51,900 bases of DNA from Lentisphaerota bacterium (GTDB lineage Bacteria > Verrucomicrobiota > Lentisphaeria > Victivallales > UBA1829): NCBI GenBank assembly GCA_015061565.1, contig SUWI01000008.1, forward strand, positions 1-51,900. Direction: 5' to 3'. Under the pieces are notes generated by a model. The model made no database searches. It was not told the DNA's origin and saw only the letters and a program-made list of their open reading frames with translations. A program made the translations under genes and the position numbers. The number at the start of each line of letters is the position of its first letter. Position 1 is the stretch's first letter. Positions 32,026 to 40,209 of the stretch are shown here, piece after piece.

Positions 32026-32583
32026 TTAAAAATTCAAGCCGCGTTTTTCGGCCAGAAAATCCTGACGCATCCGGCAGTGGGCATAAGCTGCCCGCCTTGT
32101 CCCGTTGTGGTTCCAGGCTGCCCGTTTCGGAACGAATACCGCCTCGAAAAATTTCCGCACGATGATCTTGTGGACGTAGATTTTCTTCCGCTGGTAAAGC
32201 CATTTCTGCAGCAGGGAAAATTTGACGTCGTCGTTGTGGATGCTGAACGAGCCTTTGACGTCGATCCAGATCAGATCCTTGTCGGTTCGGAAATTCGGCC
32301 GCAGCATCCAGCTGCGCGGCCCGGTCAGCAGAATCGTGAAATCGGGTGTGTAGCTGCACCCGTTCAGCAGAACATGTTCCACGGTTTTGCTTTTGGTTTT
32401 CAGCCGGATCTCTTCGGTGTAGGTGACCTTCGGAGCCAGCTCGATCGTCTGCGGATGATAGCTCCATGCGGAGATCATCCCGCTTTCCGCGGCCTCGGCG
32501 ATGAAACAGTAAAAATCCAATTCATCCCGGCTGTCGAACCTGAAACCGTCGACCGCATAAACAGCCTTTTTTTTGTCCTCCAT
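32026..32583 (-). CDS. DUF1064-type PD-(D/E)XK endonuclease-like protein (185 aa)
   Basis: Residue order FDSRDELDFY, CSYTPDFTILL and IWIDVKGSFS gives the E...PD...DxK arrangement of a PD-(D/E)XK nuclease, as in DUF1064 proteins found beside phage replication genes and thought to process branched DNA. GGAGGA precedes the ATG at 32583. An ATG 15 bases earlier is the start of the same frame but overlies the ribosome site. Confidence 0.8.
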   Translation of the reverse strand: MEDKKKAVYAVDGFRFDSRDELDFYCFIAEAAESGMISAWSYHPQTIELAPKVTYTEEIRLKTKSKTVEHVLLNGCSYTPDFTILLTGPRSWMLRPNFRTDKDLIWIDVKGSFSIHNDDVKFSLLQKWLYQRKKIYVHKIIVRKFFEAVFVPKRAAWNHNGTRRAAYAHCRMRQDFLAEKRGLNF

Positions 32584-32611
32584 GTAAAATTCCTCCATTC
32601 AATTTTTCACC

Positions 32612-32668
32612 TCAAGTCTTCAAATTTTCAAGTCTTCAATCTTGTGACTTGTGACTTGCGACTTGTGA
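32612..32668 (+). repeat. Short tandem repeats downstream of primase-helicase
   Basis: TCAAGTCTTCAA occurs at 32612-32623 and 32628-32639, followed by four 7-bp units CTTGTGA/CTTGCGA (32641-32668). Intergenic, directly after the helicase gene stop. Confidence 0.85.
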
Positions 32669-32670
32669 CT

Positions 32671-34443
32671 TCAATCCTTGTAAGCTCGCGGCGGCGCAGC
32701 TTCCGGCGGATCCCGGTCTCCGTTCCCATACCGGTGTTCCTGCTCCGGATCGATGTCCGTATAGGTCCCGCTGGATCGGTCCCAGCGCATCTCGCAGAAA
32801 GTGTTCATCGTGGCCACATACTTGTTTTTGGATTTGAGGATGTGGACCTGCGTGATGTTTCCCGATCCGCTGGACTGGTCCCGGTAGAGACTGATCCCGT
32901 AGTCGGCTTTGTTGGCGAACTCCTGCGAACCGGAAATGTCGTTCAGCGTGATGACCGGATATTTTCCGGTCCGCTTGTCCTTTTCCGGTTTCCGGGGATG
33001 TGCCAGAATCGCAAACCAGACTTTGTGCGTCCTGGCGAAGGCAAGACACTGCTGCAGCATCTTGCCGATGTGGACCGTGAAGTTCTCCCCGGGCGGCAGG
33101 GCGCTCTCCACCCAGTTCCACGGGTCGATTATGACGCCCGAAACCTGATAGCGGATCACGCAGACCTCGAACGCTTCGAGGATCTCCGTTAATGTCATGG
33201 CGCCGCCGCTGTCCGGAGCGATCAGATAGAATATCTCGTTCACTGCCGCGACTGCCCGGCGCATTTCTTCCGCCGGCATCCGGTTCGGTCCGAAAAAGCT
33301 CCGGACCGCGATTTTTTCGGCGAGGTTCTGGACCAGCGATTCGGGCGGCATCATCTCCGGGGAGAAGATCGCCCAGCGCCACGACAGATTTTTTGCCGCA
33401 TTGACCGCCAGCGCGTGGATGAACTCGCTTTTGCCGGAAGACGGCAACCCCGTGATGATGTTCAGCGTTCCTTTTTTCAAGCTGAAAATCTGGTCGAGCA
33501 TCTTCCAGCCGGTCGACAATCCCCGCATGATCCCGTTCCGGTAAAGCGATTCCACCGCCGCGGTGTATTCCGCAAAACGGTGGATGCCCGGCACCGGATA
33601 GGGTTCCGCATTGTCGATTACCCGCATCACACCCTCCGGACCGTATTTCATCAGCACGTCGTTGATGTCCTTGCAGTCGCTCGGATAGGTCGTCCTCCGG
33701 CATTTCTGCGGTCCGAGCATCGCGACCAGTTCCTTTTCCAGCCGCAATCCGGGCTCATCCTTGTCCGTGACGAGGATGATGCTTTCCGAACCGTCGAGGA
33801 TTTCCCGGCAGTTCGCCACGCATTCGAGCTTTTTGCCCGCGTCCGCATCCTTCGCGTTCGGCGCTCCCTTGTCCACGCTGACCGCCGCGGTGTAACCGCA
33901 CTCAATCAGGCTGAGCGCGTCGATTTCGCCCTCCGTGATGCAGATCGTTTTGGCTCCGGCCGCAGCGTCGATGTTCCACAAACACGGCTCCGGATCCTTC
34001 TCCTGGGTCATGTTTTTCCGGGCGTCGCGGTATTTGACGTTCAGCAGTTCTCCGTTCCGGTAATACGGGAAAGCCATGCACAAGGTCGGCTGTCCCGTTC
34101 CCGCCAGATAATGGACTGTCGAATACACCCGAGCCTTGACCAGCGTGGACAGACCGATGCCGCGCCCGGCGAAATACTTCACGATCAGATTGCTGAGATC
34201 GCTTCCCGCCGTTCCCGGATCGGGTCGCCGGTAGACTTTCCGCTCCGGCTGGAAATCGCTTTTCTCGTGCAGCGATCCGGTCCAGCCGCAGTTGTGACAG
34301 TTCCAGGTCCCCTTGTCCCCGTTCACGGAAAGACAGGGTTCGTTCTTCTTCTTGCGAAGATGGCTGCACTTGGGACAGAGAACTTTCCGGTCGCCGGAAA
34401 AATTCATCGGCAGGTCGATGCCGAAATCACGGAACGTTTTCAC
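32671..34443 (-). CDS. Primase-helicase (T7 gp4/Twinkle-like, 590 aa)
   Basis: Zinc ribbon at the N-terminus (CPKCSHLRKKK and CHNCGWTG), TOPRIM primase core with ITEGEIDALSLIECG and LVTDKDEPG, and a RecA-like helicase domain with Walker A ITGLPSSGKSEF, Walker B VIIDPWNW and QEFANKADYGI. All motifs are present, so it should unwind and prime phage DNA. It starts with GTG at 34443 overlapping the previous stop (GTGA). The C-terminal tail (GNGDRDPPEAAPP) is unstructured. Confidence 0.92.
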   Translation of the reverse strand: MKTFRDFGIDLPMNFSGDRKVLCPKCSHLRKKKNEPCLSVNGDKGTWNCHNCGWTGSLHEKSDFQPERKVYRRPDPGTAGSDLSNLIVKYFAGRGIGLSTLVKARVYSTVHYLAGTGQPTLCMAFPYYRNGELLNVKYRDARKNMTQEKDPEPCLWNIDAAAGAKTICITEGEIDALSLIECGYTAAVSVDKGAPNAKDADAGKKLECVANCREILDGSESIILVTDKDEPGLRLEKELVAMLGPQKCRRTTYPSDCKDINDVLMKYGPEGVMRVIDNAEPYPVPGIHRFAEYTAAVESLYRNGIMRGLSTGWKMLDQIFSLKKGTLNIITGLPSSGKSEFIHALAVNAAKNLSWRWAIFSPEMMPPESLVQNLAEKIAVRSFFGPNRMPAEEMRRAVAAVNEIFYLIAPDSGGAMTLTEILEAFEVCVIRYQVSGVIIDPWNWVESALPPGENFTVHIGKMLQQCLAFARTHKVWFAILAHPRKPEKDKRTGKYPVITLNDISGSQEFANKADYGISLYRDQSSGSGNITQVHILKSKNKYVATMNTFCEMRWDRSSGTYTDIDPEQEHRYGNGDRDPPEAAPPRAYKD

Positions 34444-35240
34444 AGGACACTCCTCCGGACTTTCGTTCCGTCCGCCAGCGTGACGTATGGATCAGCGGTA
34501 CCCGGGCTGCTCGGCCCGGACTGGGCGTCATCGTCCCGCCAGCATTCAGGATCGTCAGCCCAATGCCCGGCCGCGAAAAACGTCCTCATGCTCCAGATGA
34601 ATTTCTTCCGCCTCCAGTTCCAGCTTGCCGTTGCTTCCGCATAGCGCCGGACCGCCGACAGCAGTATCGCCTCGATCTCTTCGTAGGTTTTTCCCTGCGA
34701 GTGGAGAGTGTCGATCGTCTCCAATGCCGCCTTCATCCCTTCGAGCATCCCGTATTTTTTGGGATACGCCTCGTAGAGTTTGTGTGCGATGCTCCCCGGC
34801 CGTCCGCCGTTCGGATCGCCCGATGAGGGGGGACTATAGGGGGAAGAAGATGAAGTTGAAATATTCTCGGAAGAAGAAAGAGATAAAGAAGAATTCTCCG
34901 TCTTGTCCGGGAAAAGTTCGTATGGCGGCGCCGGATATTTATGGCGCTTGAATGACAGCTTCTGATCGAAATTCCTGATGGAGGCGTAACGGTGTCCGTC
35001 GGCTCCGTCGTAGCTGGCGATCAATCCGGCCTGTTCGCACTCGGCGAACCAGCGGGCAATGTCGGCAGTTCGGATATTCCGGATCGGGAAAAGTGTCGCT
35101 TTGAGCAGATATTCATCCGCGGGCAGAATGCCGTAATCGTCGGCGGCCTGGATCATCCGGTAGAAGCATACTTCCGCCTGGAGGGAAACTCCGTTCACCC
35201 TCCGGCTGGTAAGACAACTCCTGAATAATCTTTCTGCCAT
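34440..35240 (-). CDS. Replication initiator/helicase-loader-like protein (266 aa)
   Basis: The N-terminus forms a winged-helix-like domain (CLTSRRVNGVSLQAEVCFYRMIQAADDYG, DIARWFAECEQAGLIASYDG) similar to phage replication proteins of the O/DnaD class. A Ser-rich linker (SLSLSSSENISTSSSS) joins it to a C-terminal DnaD-like domain (KLYEAYPKKYGML, WSMRTFFAAGHW). It directly precedes the primase-helicase, as expected for a loader. GGAGATTTC ribosome site. Confidence 0.75.
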   Translation of the reverse strand: MAERLFRSCLTSRRVNGVSLQAEVCFYRMIQAADDYGILPADEYLLKATLFPIRNIRTADIARWFAECEQAGLIASYDGADGHRYASIRNFDQKLSFKRHKYPAPPYELFPDKTENSSLSLSSSENISTSSSSPYSPPSSGDPNGGRPGSIAHKLYEAYPKKYGMLEGMKAALETIDTLHSQGKTYEEIEAILLSAVRRYAEATASWNWRRKKFIWSMRTFFAAGHWADDPECWRDDDAQSGPSSPGTADPYVTLADGTKVRRSVL

Positions 35241-35270
35241 TTGAAATCTCCATTCTGGGCGGTTCCCGCG

Positions 35271-35310
35271 TTCGTCCGTGTCGGTCCGTGTTCGTCCGTG
35301 TTCGTCCGTG
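35271..35310 (+). repeat. Tandem 10-bp repeat TTCGTCCGTG (4 units)
   Basis: Units TTCGTCCGTG, TCGGTCCGTG, TTCGTCCGTG, TTCGTCCGTG in the gap before the replication initiator gene. No gene in this gap. Confidence 0.9.
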
Positions 35311-35338
35311 TGTTCGCGGGCCCCGCCCCGGTTTGCCG

Positions 35339-35902
35339 TTATTCTTCCGCCGTGTCCTCGTCGGCATCCTCCAGCGCTTCCAGCGTCGAGGTTACCAGTT
35401 CGCGGAAGTCATCCCGGGTACGGTCGTCAGTCAGGATTTTTGCCGCCAGCTGGCGGTTGTTCCCTTCCGCCAGCCAGTGCTCGAAATCTTTGACCGGCAT
35501 CTGGGCGAAATACATGTTCAGATCGGCTTCGCGGAGATCCAGTCCGCAGACCCGGTCGTAGAAACTTTCCTCGGTGATTTTCTGATCCGCCGGCGCATCC
35601 AGTCCCAGATCCGGCTGCATGGCCAGGCCCGGATTGAATTTCACTTCCACTTCGAAGTGGTTGGTTTCGATTTCCTGCACATCGAGTTTGGTCCGGATCG
35701 TGATGTTGCCCTGTGCATCATATTCGATCCGGAAAGCCGGTTTGACCGTCATGACCGTCTGCTGCTGCCCGTTTTCTTTCTGGGCGTTCCGTTTGCAGTT
35801 GGCGGTCAGCACCCGCAGGATCGTGTCGCAGGCTCCGTTGGTGTCCATCAGTTCGATAAAGCTGTTCAGCATCTTGCTGTAAAATTCAGTGTTCGTGCTC
35901 AT
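35339..35902 (-). CDS. Phage protein, unknown (187 aa)
   Basis: MSTNTEFYSKMLNSFIELMDTN helical start, then VMTVKPAFRIEYDAQGNITIRTKLD beta part and acidic C-terminus (TLEALEDADEDTAEE). AAGGAGA precedes the ATG. The motif TKLDVQEIETNHFEVEVKFNPG resembles recombination-associated or DNA-binding proteins in position only. In the recombination block; function not known. Confidence 0.6.
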   Translation of the reverse strand: MSTNTEFYSKMLNSFIELMDTNGACDTILRVLTANCKRNAQKENGQQQTVMTVKPAFRIEYDAQGNITIRTKLDVQEIETNHFEVEVKFNPGLAMQPDLGLDAPADQKITEESFYDRVCGLDLREADLNMYFAQMPVKDFEHWLAEGNNRQLAAKILTDDRTRDDFRELVTSTLEALEDADEDTAEE

Positions 35903-35921
35903 TTTTGGTCTCCTTGGTTTC

Positions 35922-35942
35922 TGATTACTGATTACTGTTCAC
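35922..35942 (+). repeat. Short 7-bp tandem repeat TGATTAC
   Basis: TGATTAC twice plus a degenerate third copy in the gap between two early genes. Another example of small repeats at phage gene borders. Confidence 0.7.
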
Positions 35943-35963
35943 TGCAGCGCCGAAGGCGCGTCC

Positions 35964-36581
35964 TCACATGGGCATGCCGTTGACGAGATCATCGACCGGC
36001 GGCTGTGCATCGGCCGCGGGCGGCTGGGCGTCGGCCGGAGTGTAGCGATGCTGTTCCGGCTGCGGAGCCGGTGCGGACGCCGGCGGATAATTCTGCGGCG
36101 CCGGCTGCTGCTGATTAAATCCGCCGTTGTCATACTGCGGCGCGGCCGGCGGATAATTCTGCGGCGCCGTCCGATACCCTTGCGGAGCCGGTGCCTGGCG
36201 GTAGCCCTGATTCGGCGGAGGTGCCTGACGGTAATTCTGCTGATACTGTCCCTGGCCGTAATTTCCGCGGCCTCCGTTCCCTCCGTATCCTCCGTTTCCT
36301 CCGTTCCAGTTCGCGCCCTGCTGGGGCGGCATCGGCGGACGGATCACGCCGTAATGCGTGGCGCCGCTCTGACTCGGCTGCTGACGTTCCCGGAGGGAAA
36401 AGGTAACCCAGCCGTTTTCGTTCAAGGACGCCTGCAGTTTGGCAATGTCCTCGGCGTTGAGGCTGACCGACACCATCAGTCCATACTGCCCGTTCTGGAT
36501 CTTGGCACTGCCGACATACGTGTTCTGGTTCTGACTCTGCGGCTGTCCGTAGCCGCCCTGCTGATACTGATTCTGATACAT
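35964..36581 (-). CDS. Gln/Gly/Pro-rich protein of early operon (205 aa)
   Basis: N-terminal 70 residues contain a compact domain (YVGSAKIQNGQYGLMVSVSLN, NENGWVTFSLRER). The rest is low-complexity with NWNGGNGGYGGNGGRGNYG and QAPPPNQGYRQAPAPQGYR repeats. An ordered head followed by a disordered Gln/Gly tail is typical of single-stranded DNA-binding proteins, and the neighbours (ERF, NinB-like) support a recombination role, but no OB-fold motif is seen. AAGGAGATA ribosome site. Confidence 0.55.
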   Translation of the reverse strand: MYQNQYQQGGYGQPQSQNQNTYVGSAKIQNGQYGLMVSVSLNAEDIAKLQASLNENGWVTFSLRERQQPSQSGATHYGVIRPPMPPQQGANWNGGNGGYGGNGGRGNYGQGQYQQNYRQAPPPNQGYRQAPAPQGYRTAPQNYPPAAPQYDNGGFNQQQPAPQNYPPASAPAPQPEQHRYTPADAQPPAADAQPPVDDLVNGMPM

Positions 36582-36595
36582 GCTGTATCTCCTTG

Positions 36596-36976
36596 TTAGA
36601 ATTCGCGCGTCTGACGCACGGTGATACCCATCTCCGTGCCGACGTAGGCGAGGATTTTGTCGATGTAAGTGATGAATTCCCGGACATCCAGCTCCGTGGT
36701 GCTCCGGATTCTCGGCGGCGTCGCGCCGCGGTCGGTGAGGAACATCGCCCGGAAAGTCTCGTGCAGATCGTCCGAGGAATTCCCGGTCTCGTCGGCGATC
36801 TCGTTCAGGATCGCCCAGTAGAACCGGTTCTGTTCGGTCGTCCGCGACGCTCCGATCTGCTCCACCGTGATCCGGTAATCGCCGCCGCACTGGAAATCGA
36901 GCTTTTCGATCAGCGCCGCCGCGACCTTATGCAGATCGTAGATGTTCCGGAAAGTTTTCCGTGCCGAAATTTTCAT
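36596..36976 (-). CDS. NinB-like recombination protein (126 aa)
   Basis: SRTTEQNRFYWAILNEIADETGN and a STTELDVREFITYIDKIL segment are the QN/W and STTxL features of NinB-type recombination mediators, which load on single-stranded DNA in phage recombination. The start at 36976 overlaps the ERF stop as ATGA. Length is typical. Confidence 0.7.
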   Translation of the reverse strand: MKISARKTFRNIYDLHKVAAALIEKLDFQCGGDYRITVEQIGASRTTEQNRFYWAILNEIADETGNSSDDLHETFRAMFLTDRGATPPRIRSTTELDVREFITYIDKILAYVGTEMGITVRQTREF

Positions 36977-37524
36977 TGCCATCCCTGCTGCTGATAATTC
37001 TGCGGATATTGCCCCTGCGCGTTCTGCCCGTTCCAGGTCTGCGGCTGGCTCTGATCGTAAAGCGGCAGCCCTTCCGCATCCGGATCGCGTTCCTCGATTG
37101 TGGTCACGTGGAAGAGCTTCATTTCCGCGCGTTTGACCATTTCCGTAAAAGCCTTGCCAAGACTTTTTCCCGCCGTGTCGTTTTCCGCTCCGGCGCAGGG
37201 GATCGCGATGCTGAACCCGGTGTCGCAGTCCACCAGCGTCAGCGTTCCTTCGATCAGAGTCCGCGTGGTCATCCGGCCGTTGGCTCCGGTGATGTCCCGT
37301 TCCTGGACCCGCGTGATCGCCGGCATGATGACCAGTCCCAGCCGCGGCAGAACTTCCCGCAGCCGGGCATTCACCAGTTCATAACTGACGAAGCTGTAGC
37401 CCTGTTTCTGATTGATTCCGTCCTTGTAGAGCGTGCCGAGTTCCGATTGCACGGTCAGCACTTTCTTGGCGAGCGCCGCCCGCAGATCGTTCTGCACCGG
37501 CGCCGGTGTGGTTGGTTGTTCCAT
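36973..37524 (-). CDS. ERF family single-strand annealing protein (183 aa)
   Basis: VQSELGTLYKDGINQKQGYSFVSYELVNARLR, then VIMPAITRVQERD and LTLVDCDTGFSIAIPCAGAEND with KSLGKAFTEMVKR match the ERF core domain. ERF proteins pair single strands in phage recombination and repair. The C-terminal tail (QPQTWNGQNAQGQYPQNYQQ) is Gln/Asn-rich. GGAGAGGAC before the ATG at 37524 selects this start. Confidence 0.88.
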   Translation of the reverse strand: MEQPTTPAPVQNDLRAALAKKVLTVQSELGTLYKDGINQKQGYSFVSYELVNARLREVLPRLGLVIMPAITRVQERDITGANGRMTTRTLIEGTLTLVDCDTGFSIAIPCAGAENDTAGKSLGKAFTEMVKRAEMKLFHVTTIEERDPDAEGLPLYDQSQPQTWNGQNAQGQYPQNYQQQGWQ

Positions 37525-37544
37525 TGTCCTCTCCATGTTGGGGG

Positions 37545-37676
37545 TTAAAATTTGAAAGCATCAGTGAGTTCTTTGATGCCGAAGATTTTTCCGATCAGTG
37601 CCAGCGTTGCGATCGGCACGAGGAAAAACATTCCGATCAGCGTCAGCGTCCACAGCATTTCAATCAATCCGTCCAT
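37545..37676 (-). CDS. Small membrane protein of early operon (43 aa)
   Basis: MDGLIEMLWTLTLIGMFFLVPIATLALIGKIFG: one or two membrane helices followed by a short tail (KELTDAFKF). AAGGAAAA before the ATG at 37676. It overlaps the 69-aa gene upstream. Function unknown. Confidence 0.6.
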   Translation of the reverse strand: MDGLIEMLWTLTLIGMFFLVPIATLALIGKIFGIKELTDAFKF

Positions 37677-37869
37677 CCCGTTTTCCTTTCTCTTTTGCCC
37701 GTTCCCGGCTGATCCGGATGCTGTCAAGCCGTCCGCCATCGGGACCGTTGCAGTTTCCACCCGGATATCTCCTTTCCCATTCCTTTTTGGCCAGCATTTT
37801 CAGACATGCGTAGAAAGCCTGAAAGCCTTCCTCCGTCTCCGCCCAATACATTTCCCGTTCCGTATTCAT
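37660..37869 (-). CDS. Small early protein, unknown (69 aa)
   Basis: MNTEREMYWAETEEGFQAFY is a helix with aromatic residues, followed by a basic, Gly-rich C-terminus (RRYPGGNCNGPDGGRLDS, KEKGKRDGR). The start could also be the internal ATG at 37851, which has GGAACGGGAA before it. First well-supported gene of the leftward early operon. Confidence 0.5.
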   Translation of the reverse strand: MNTEREMYWAETEEGFQAFYACLKMLAKKEWERRYPGGNCNGPDGGRLDSIRISRERAKEKGKRDGRID

Positions 37870-37968
37870 TTACCGAAGAAACCTTCTTGCAAATTTCGGG
37901 AAGAAGATGTATATTCCCGTTATCGTTCCGGTAAGCAGTCCGGCCCAGAATCCACATTTCAGGAACAT
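37870..37968 (-). CDS. Possible small membrane peptide (32 aa)
   Basis: MFLKCGFWAGLLTGTITGIYIFF then PKFARRFLR; its stop is directly followed by the ATG of the next gene. One hydrophobic helix and a basic end, as in small phage membrane peptides. No ribosome site is visible, and it overlaps the leader of the opposite gene, so it is only a candidate. Confidence 0.3.
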   Translation of the reverse strand: MFLKCGFWAGLLTGTITGIYIFFPKFARRFLR

Positions 37969-37977
37969 GAGGAGAAT

Positions 37978-38535
37978 ATGGATACGAAAAGCATCGAAGA
38001 GGCCCTCGGCTTTGCCCTTGATCCGGCCACCCGCGCCGCGTTTTTTTCCGGCTTTTTCATCGCTTTGACGATAGGCTGGTTCGCAGGTGTTTTTTTCAGC
38101 AAAGGTCTTTATGCTTTCGCCCGCCTGATTTCGTCCCAGGTCAGAGCTTGCTTCCTGCGGAAAGACCGTCTGCGGGAAGAGGAGCGTCAGCGCAAGAATG
38201 CCGCCGCAAAGCGCCGGCTTGAATCCTGTGCCCGGCGCAAGGAAGCCGAACGCCTTGCCGCGGAAAAAGCCCGGCAGGATGCGGAAAAAGCCCGCCTTGC
38301 CAAAGAATTTTCCGACCGCTCCAAAGAATTTCTCAAAAGGAAAATCGAACTCGGCATTCAGAAGGAAGACGAATGCACGGTTACCGACCGGAACGGGGTC
38401 CAATACTGTCCCGAATGTTTCAAAAACATGCGGCTTGTTCAGGTCGTCGATTTCCGGGGACTGAAACGCATCTGTCCCCAGTGCGGCGAGGAAGTCCCAT
38501 CTGCGGATCATTGGAACCCTCCTTATTTCTGTTGA
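37978..38535 (+). CDS. Membrane-anchored coiled-coil protein with zinc ribbon (185 aa)
   Basis: The start at 37978 follows GAGGAGAAT. A membrane segment at about 16-38 (AAFFSGFFIALTIGWFAGVFF), then a Lys/Ala/Glu/Arg-rich coiled coil (about 60-120), and a C-terminal zinc ribbon with CPEC and CPQC (about 145 and 172). Such membrane-coil-zinc proteins occur in phage lysogeny regions. It is divergent from the early operon and convergent with the small regulator gene at 38,545. Function unknown. Confidence 0.65.
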   Translation: MDTKSIEEALGFALDPATRAAFFSGFFIALTIGWFAGVFFSKGLYAFARLISSQVRACFLRKDRLREEERQRKNAAAKRRLESCARRKEAERLAAEKARQDAEKARLAKEFSDRSKEFLKRKIELGIQKEDECTVTDRNGVQYCPECFKNMRLVQVVDFRGLKRICPQCGEEVPSADHWNPPYFC

Positions 38536-38544
38536 CCCCATAGG

Positions 38545-38748
38545 TCACCTCCTTACTTCGTTTCCGTTGCCTGTTTGGAGTTTCTGTTCACCATAGATAG
38601 CATTTTCACCAAAAATTTTTTTGTGCTGCTCCCGGATGCAGAACCGGATGATGGTTATCAGATTTTTTTCTCCAATGGCATTTTTGAGGTCGTTGATCAG
38701 TCGATCATCGACTTCCGTGATGGTGATGGTTGTAGTTCGATCACTCAT
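38545..38748 (-). CDS. Ribbon-helix-helix-like regulator (67 aa)
   Basis: MSDRTTTITITEVDDRLINDLKNAI then RFCIREQHKKIFG: a beta strand (TTTITITE) followed by two helices, the size and shape of RHH repressors. It is divergent from the first HTH gene and in the cro/early position. GGAGGTAAAAAA ribosome site. A direct repeat ATAGATAGCA occurs near 38,590 and 38,785. Confidence 0.55.
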   Translation of the reverse strand: MSDRTTTITITEVDDRLINDLKNAIGEKNLITIIRFCIREQHKKIFGENAIYGEQKLQTGNGNEVRR

Positions 38749-38818
38749 TTTTTTACCTCCATTCTGGTTAGTGGTTCTCGTTATAGATAGCAAAATACAA
38801 ATTAAAAATAAATAAATT

Positions 38819-38847
38819 TTGATTTTTTTTTGTTTGCCGCATATATT
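38819..38847 (+). promoter_or_regulatory. Promoter of the regulator/defence operon
   Basis: TTGATT (38819-38824) and TATATT (38842-38847), spacer 17, upstream of the first HTH gene (ATG 38869). The lysogenic operon (regulators to recombinase) could run from here. Confidence 0.7.
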
Positions 38848-38868
38848 ACACTCAAAATGGAGGTGATT

Positions 38869-39270
38869 ATGACGGTAGAAAATTTCGAGAAAGACTTTAT
38901 CGGTGCGATCAGGACGCGCCTGTCGGAGATGACAGAACGGGAAATGGGCAAACGGTCTGGCGTTGCATCCAGTTATTTGAATTCGTTGAAAAACGGAAAA
39001 AAGCTGCCTCGCGCACTCTCCGTGGAAACCTTGCTGAAACTTTTTCCGAATGCACAGATAAGTCTGAATTCCGGCGATACGATTACAGGAAACGCCTCCT
39101 CAAATTATGGTCCTGCCGTCGGCAATAATTTCGGAGGCAGCGTAGTGATGAATCCCACCGCGGCTTTCGATGAGATCATTACGGCCGTGATGGCATCAGA
39201 TTTGGATTCCGAGTCAAAAGTCAAAGTCTTCAACATAGTCAATCAAATCAAACAAGGAAAGAAAGCATGA
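38869..39270 (+). CDS. HTH regulator 1 of three (133 aa)
   Basis: The start at 38869 follows GGAGGTGATT. The N-terminal half contains REMGKRSGVASSYLNSLKNGKKLPRALSVETLLKLFP, a Cro/CI-type helix-turn-helix (Xre family). The middle contains GNASSNYGPAVGNNFGG, then a C-terminal helical domain ending with VKVFNIVNQIK. Likely the prophage repressor or co-repressor. It is about as similar to the third gene (39,808) as duplicates usually are. Confidence 0.8.
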   Translation: MTVENFEKDFIGAIRTRLSEMTEREMGKRSGVASSYLNSLKNGKKLPRALSVETLLKLFPNAQISLNSGDTITGNASSNYGPAVGNNFGGSVVMNPTAAFDEIITAVMASDLDSESKVKVFNIVNQIKQGKKA

Positions 39271-39788
39271 GCGATCGAAGAATCCTGTCGGGGAAGAATT
39301 TATTCATCTGCCGTAGAAAATGCCGTATGCCTGCAGAAACATTGGCAAAAAAACTGGGACCACGGGTTACTGTAGAAATGATTGAAGCTTGGGAAAGTGG
39401 GAAAAAAAATATTCCATTGACCTATTACGGAGCATTGTTTGATTTGTTTGGTTATGGACTGGTAGACGAAGTGGAAATCCTTCCGGTCAGATTGAAAAAT
39501 ATTTTTCTCGAATCTTTTCGGCAATATGGAATTCTGCATAATTCCGAACCCGGATATGGAGAATTTGATGGCGATGAAATGTTTTTGGAAGCAATACTGG
39601 AAATTTCTAATATTGCCCTGAAAAAATCAACAGACATTAAACAGAAGATTGTTTTATCTAAGACGGAAAGCAACCGGGATGTAATCGTCGGAAAGGCTTA
39701 CTCCCAAAAGGGAATCGCGATTGGTAACTATTTTCATGGCAAAGGTGGAATTGTTCGATTCAGTGATATCTGTGATGATGAATTCTGA
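39267..39788 (+). CDS. HTH regulator 2 of three (173 aa)
   Basis: Coupled to the first by ATGA. RRKCRMPAETLAKKLGPRVTVEMIEAWESGKKNIPL is an Xre-type helix-turn-helix. The C-terminal part has GKAYSQKGIAIGNYFHGKGG, matching the GNA..GPAVG element in both neighbours despite little other similarity. More AT-rich than the rest of the phage. Role may be repressor or partner of the others. Confidence 0.75.
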   Translation: MSDRRILSGKNLFICRRKCRMPAETLAKKLGPRVTVEMIEAWESGKKNIPLTYYGALFDLFGYGLVDEVEILPVRLKNIFLESFRQYGILHNSEPGYGEFDGDEMFLEAILEISNIALKKSTDIKQKIVLSKTESNRDVIVGKAYSQKGIAIGNYFHGKGGIVRFSDICDDEF

Positions 39789-39807
39789 ACGCCTTCTTGA
39801 GGTGGTT

Positions 39808-40209
39808 ATGACGATTGAAAATTTTGAGGCGGATGTGATTAACGCATTGCGGTCTATTTTGGTTGACAATGTGGAAAGGGATCTGGCGAAGCGGTCAACC
39901 GTATCCAGAGGGTATATTAATGCCTTGAAGAATCAAAAGAAACCTCCTCGTGCGCTTACGGTGGAAACCCTTTTCAAACTCTTCCCCCATGCTCAGATCA
40001 CGTTGAATGCCGGGGACCAGATCAACGGCAATGCCACGACCGGCCACGGCCCGGCGATCGTCGGCCACCACAACCATGTGACCGCCGCTGCTGAAGATTC
40101 CGCTGAAACCTTCCGCCATAAGATTCAGGACGAAATCATCAGGGCGGATGTCGATCCGGAGGCCAAAGTCAAAATCCTGAATATAATCCTAAATACGGAG
40201 ACAAAATGA
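39808..40209 (+). CDS. HTH regulator 3 of three, paralogue of the first (133 aa)
   Basis: MTIENFEADVINALRSILVDNVERDLAKRSTVSRGYINALKNQKKPPRALTVETLFKLFP is clearly related to the first regulator; the middle has NGNATTGHGPAIVGHHNHV and the C-terminus VKILNIILN. GAGGTGGTT precedes the ATG. Tandem duplication of a repressor gene with an unrelated HTH gene in between. Confidence 0.8.
   Translation: MTIENFEADVINALRSILVDNVERDLAKRSTVSRGYINALKNQKKPPRALTVETLFKLFPHAQITLNAGDQINGNATTGHGPAIVGHHNHVTAAAEDSAETFRHKIQDEIIRADVDPEAKVKILNIILNTETK

Noticed and set aside
37870-38541. Minus-strand frame of 223 codons opposite the membrane coiled-coil gene
   Set aside because: The plus-strand gene has a good ribosome site, membrane helix and zinc ribbon; only the last 32 codons of the minus frame are kept as a weak candidate.
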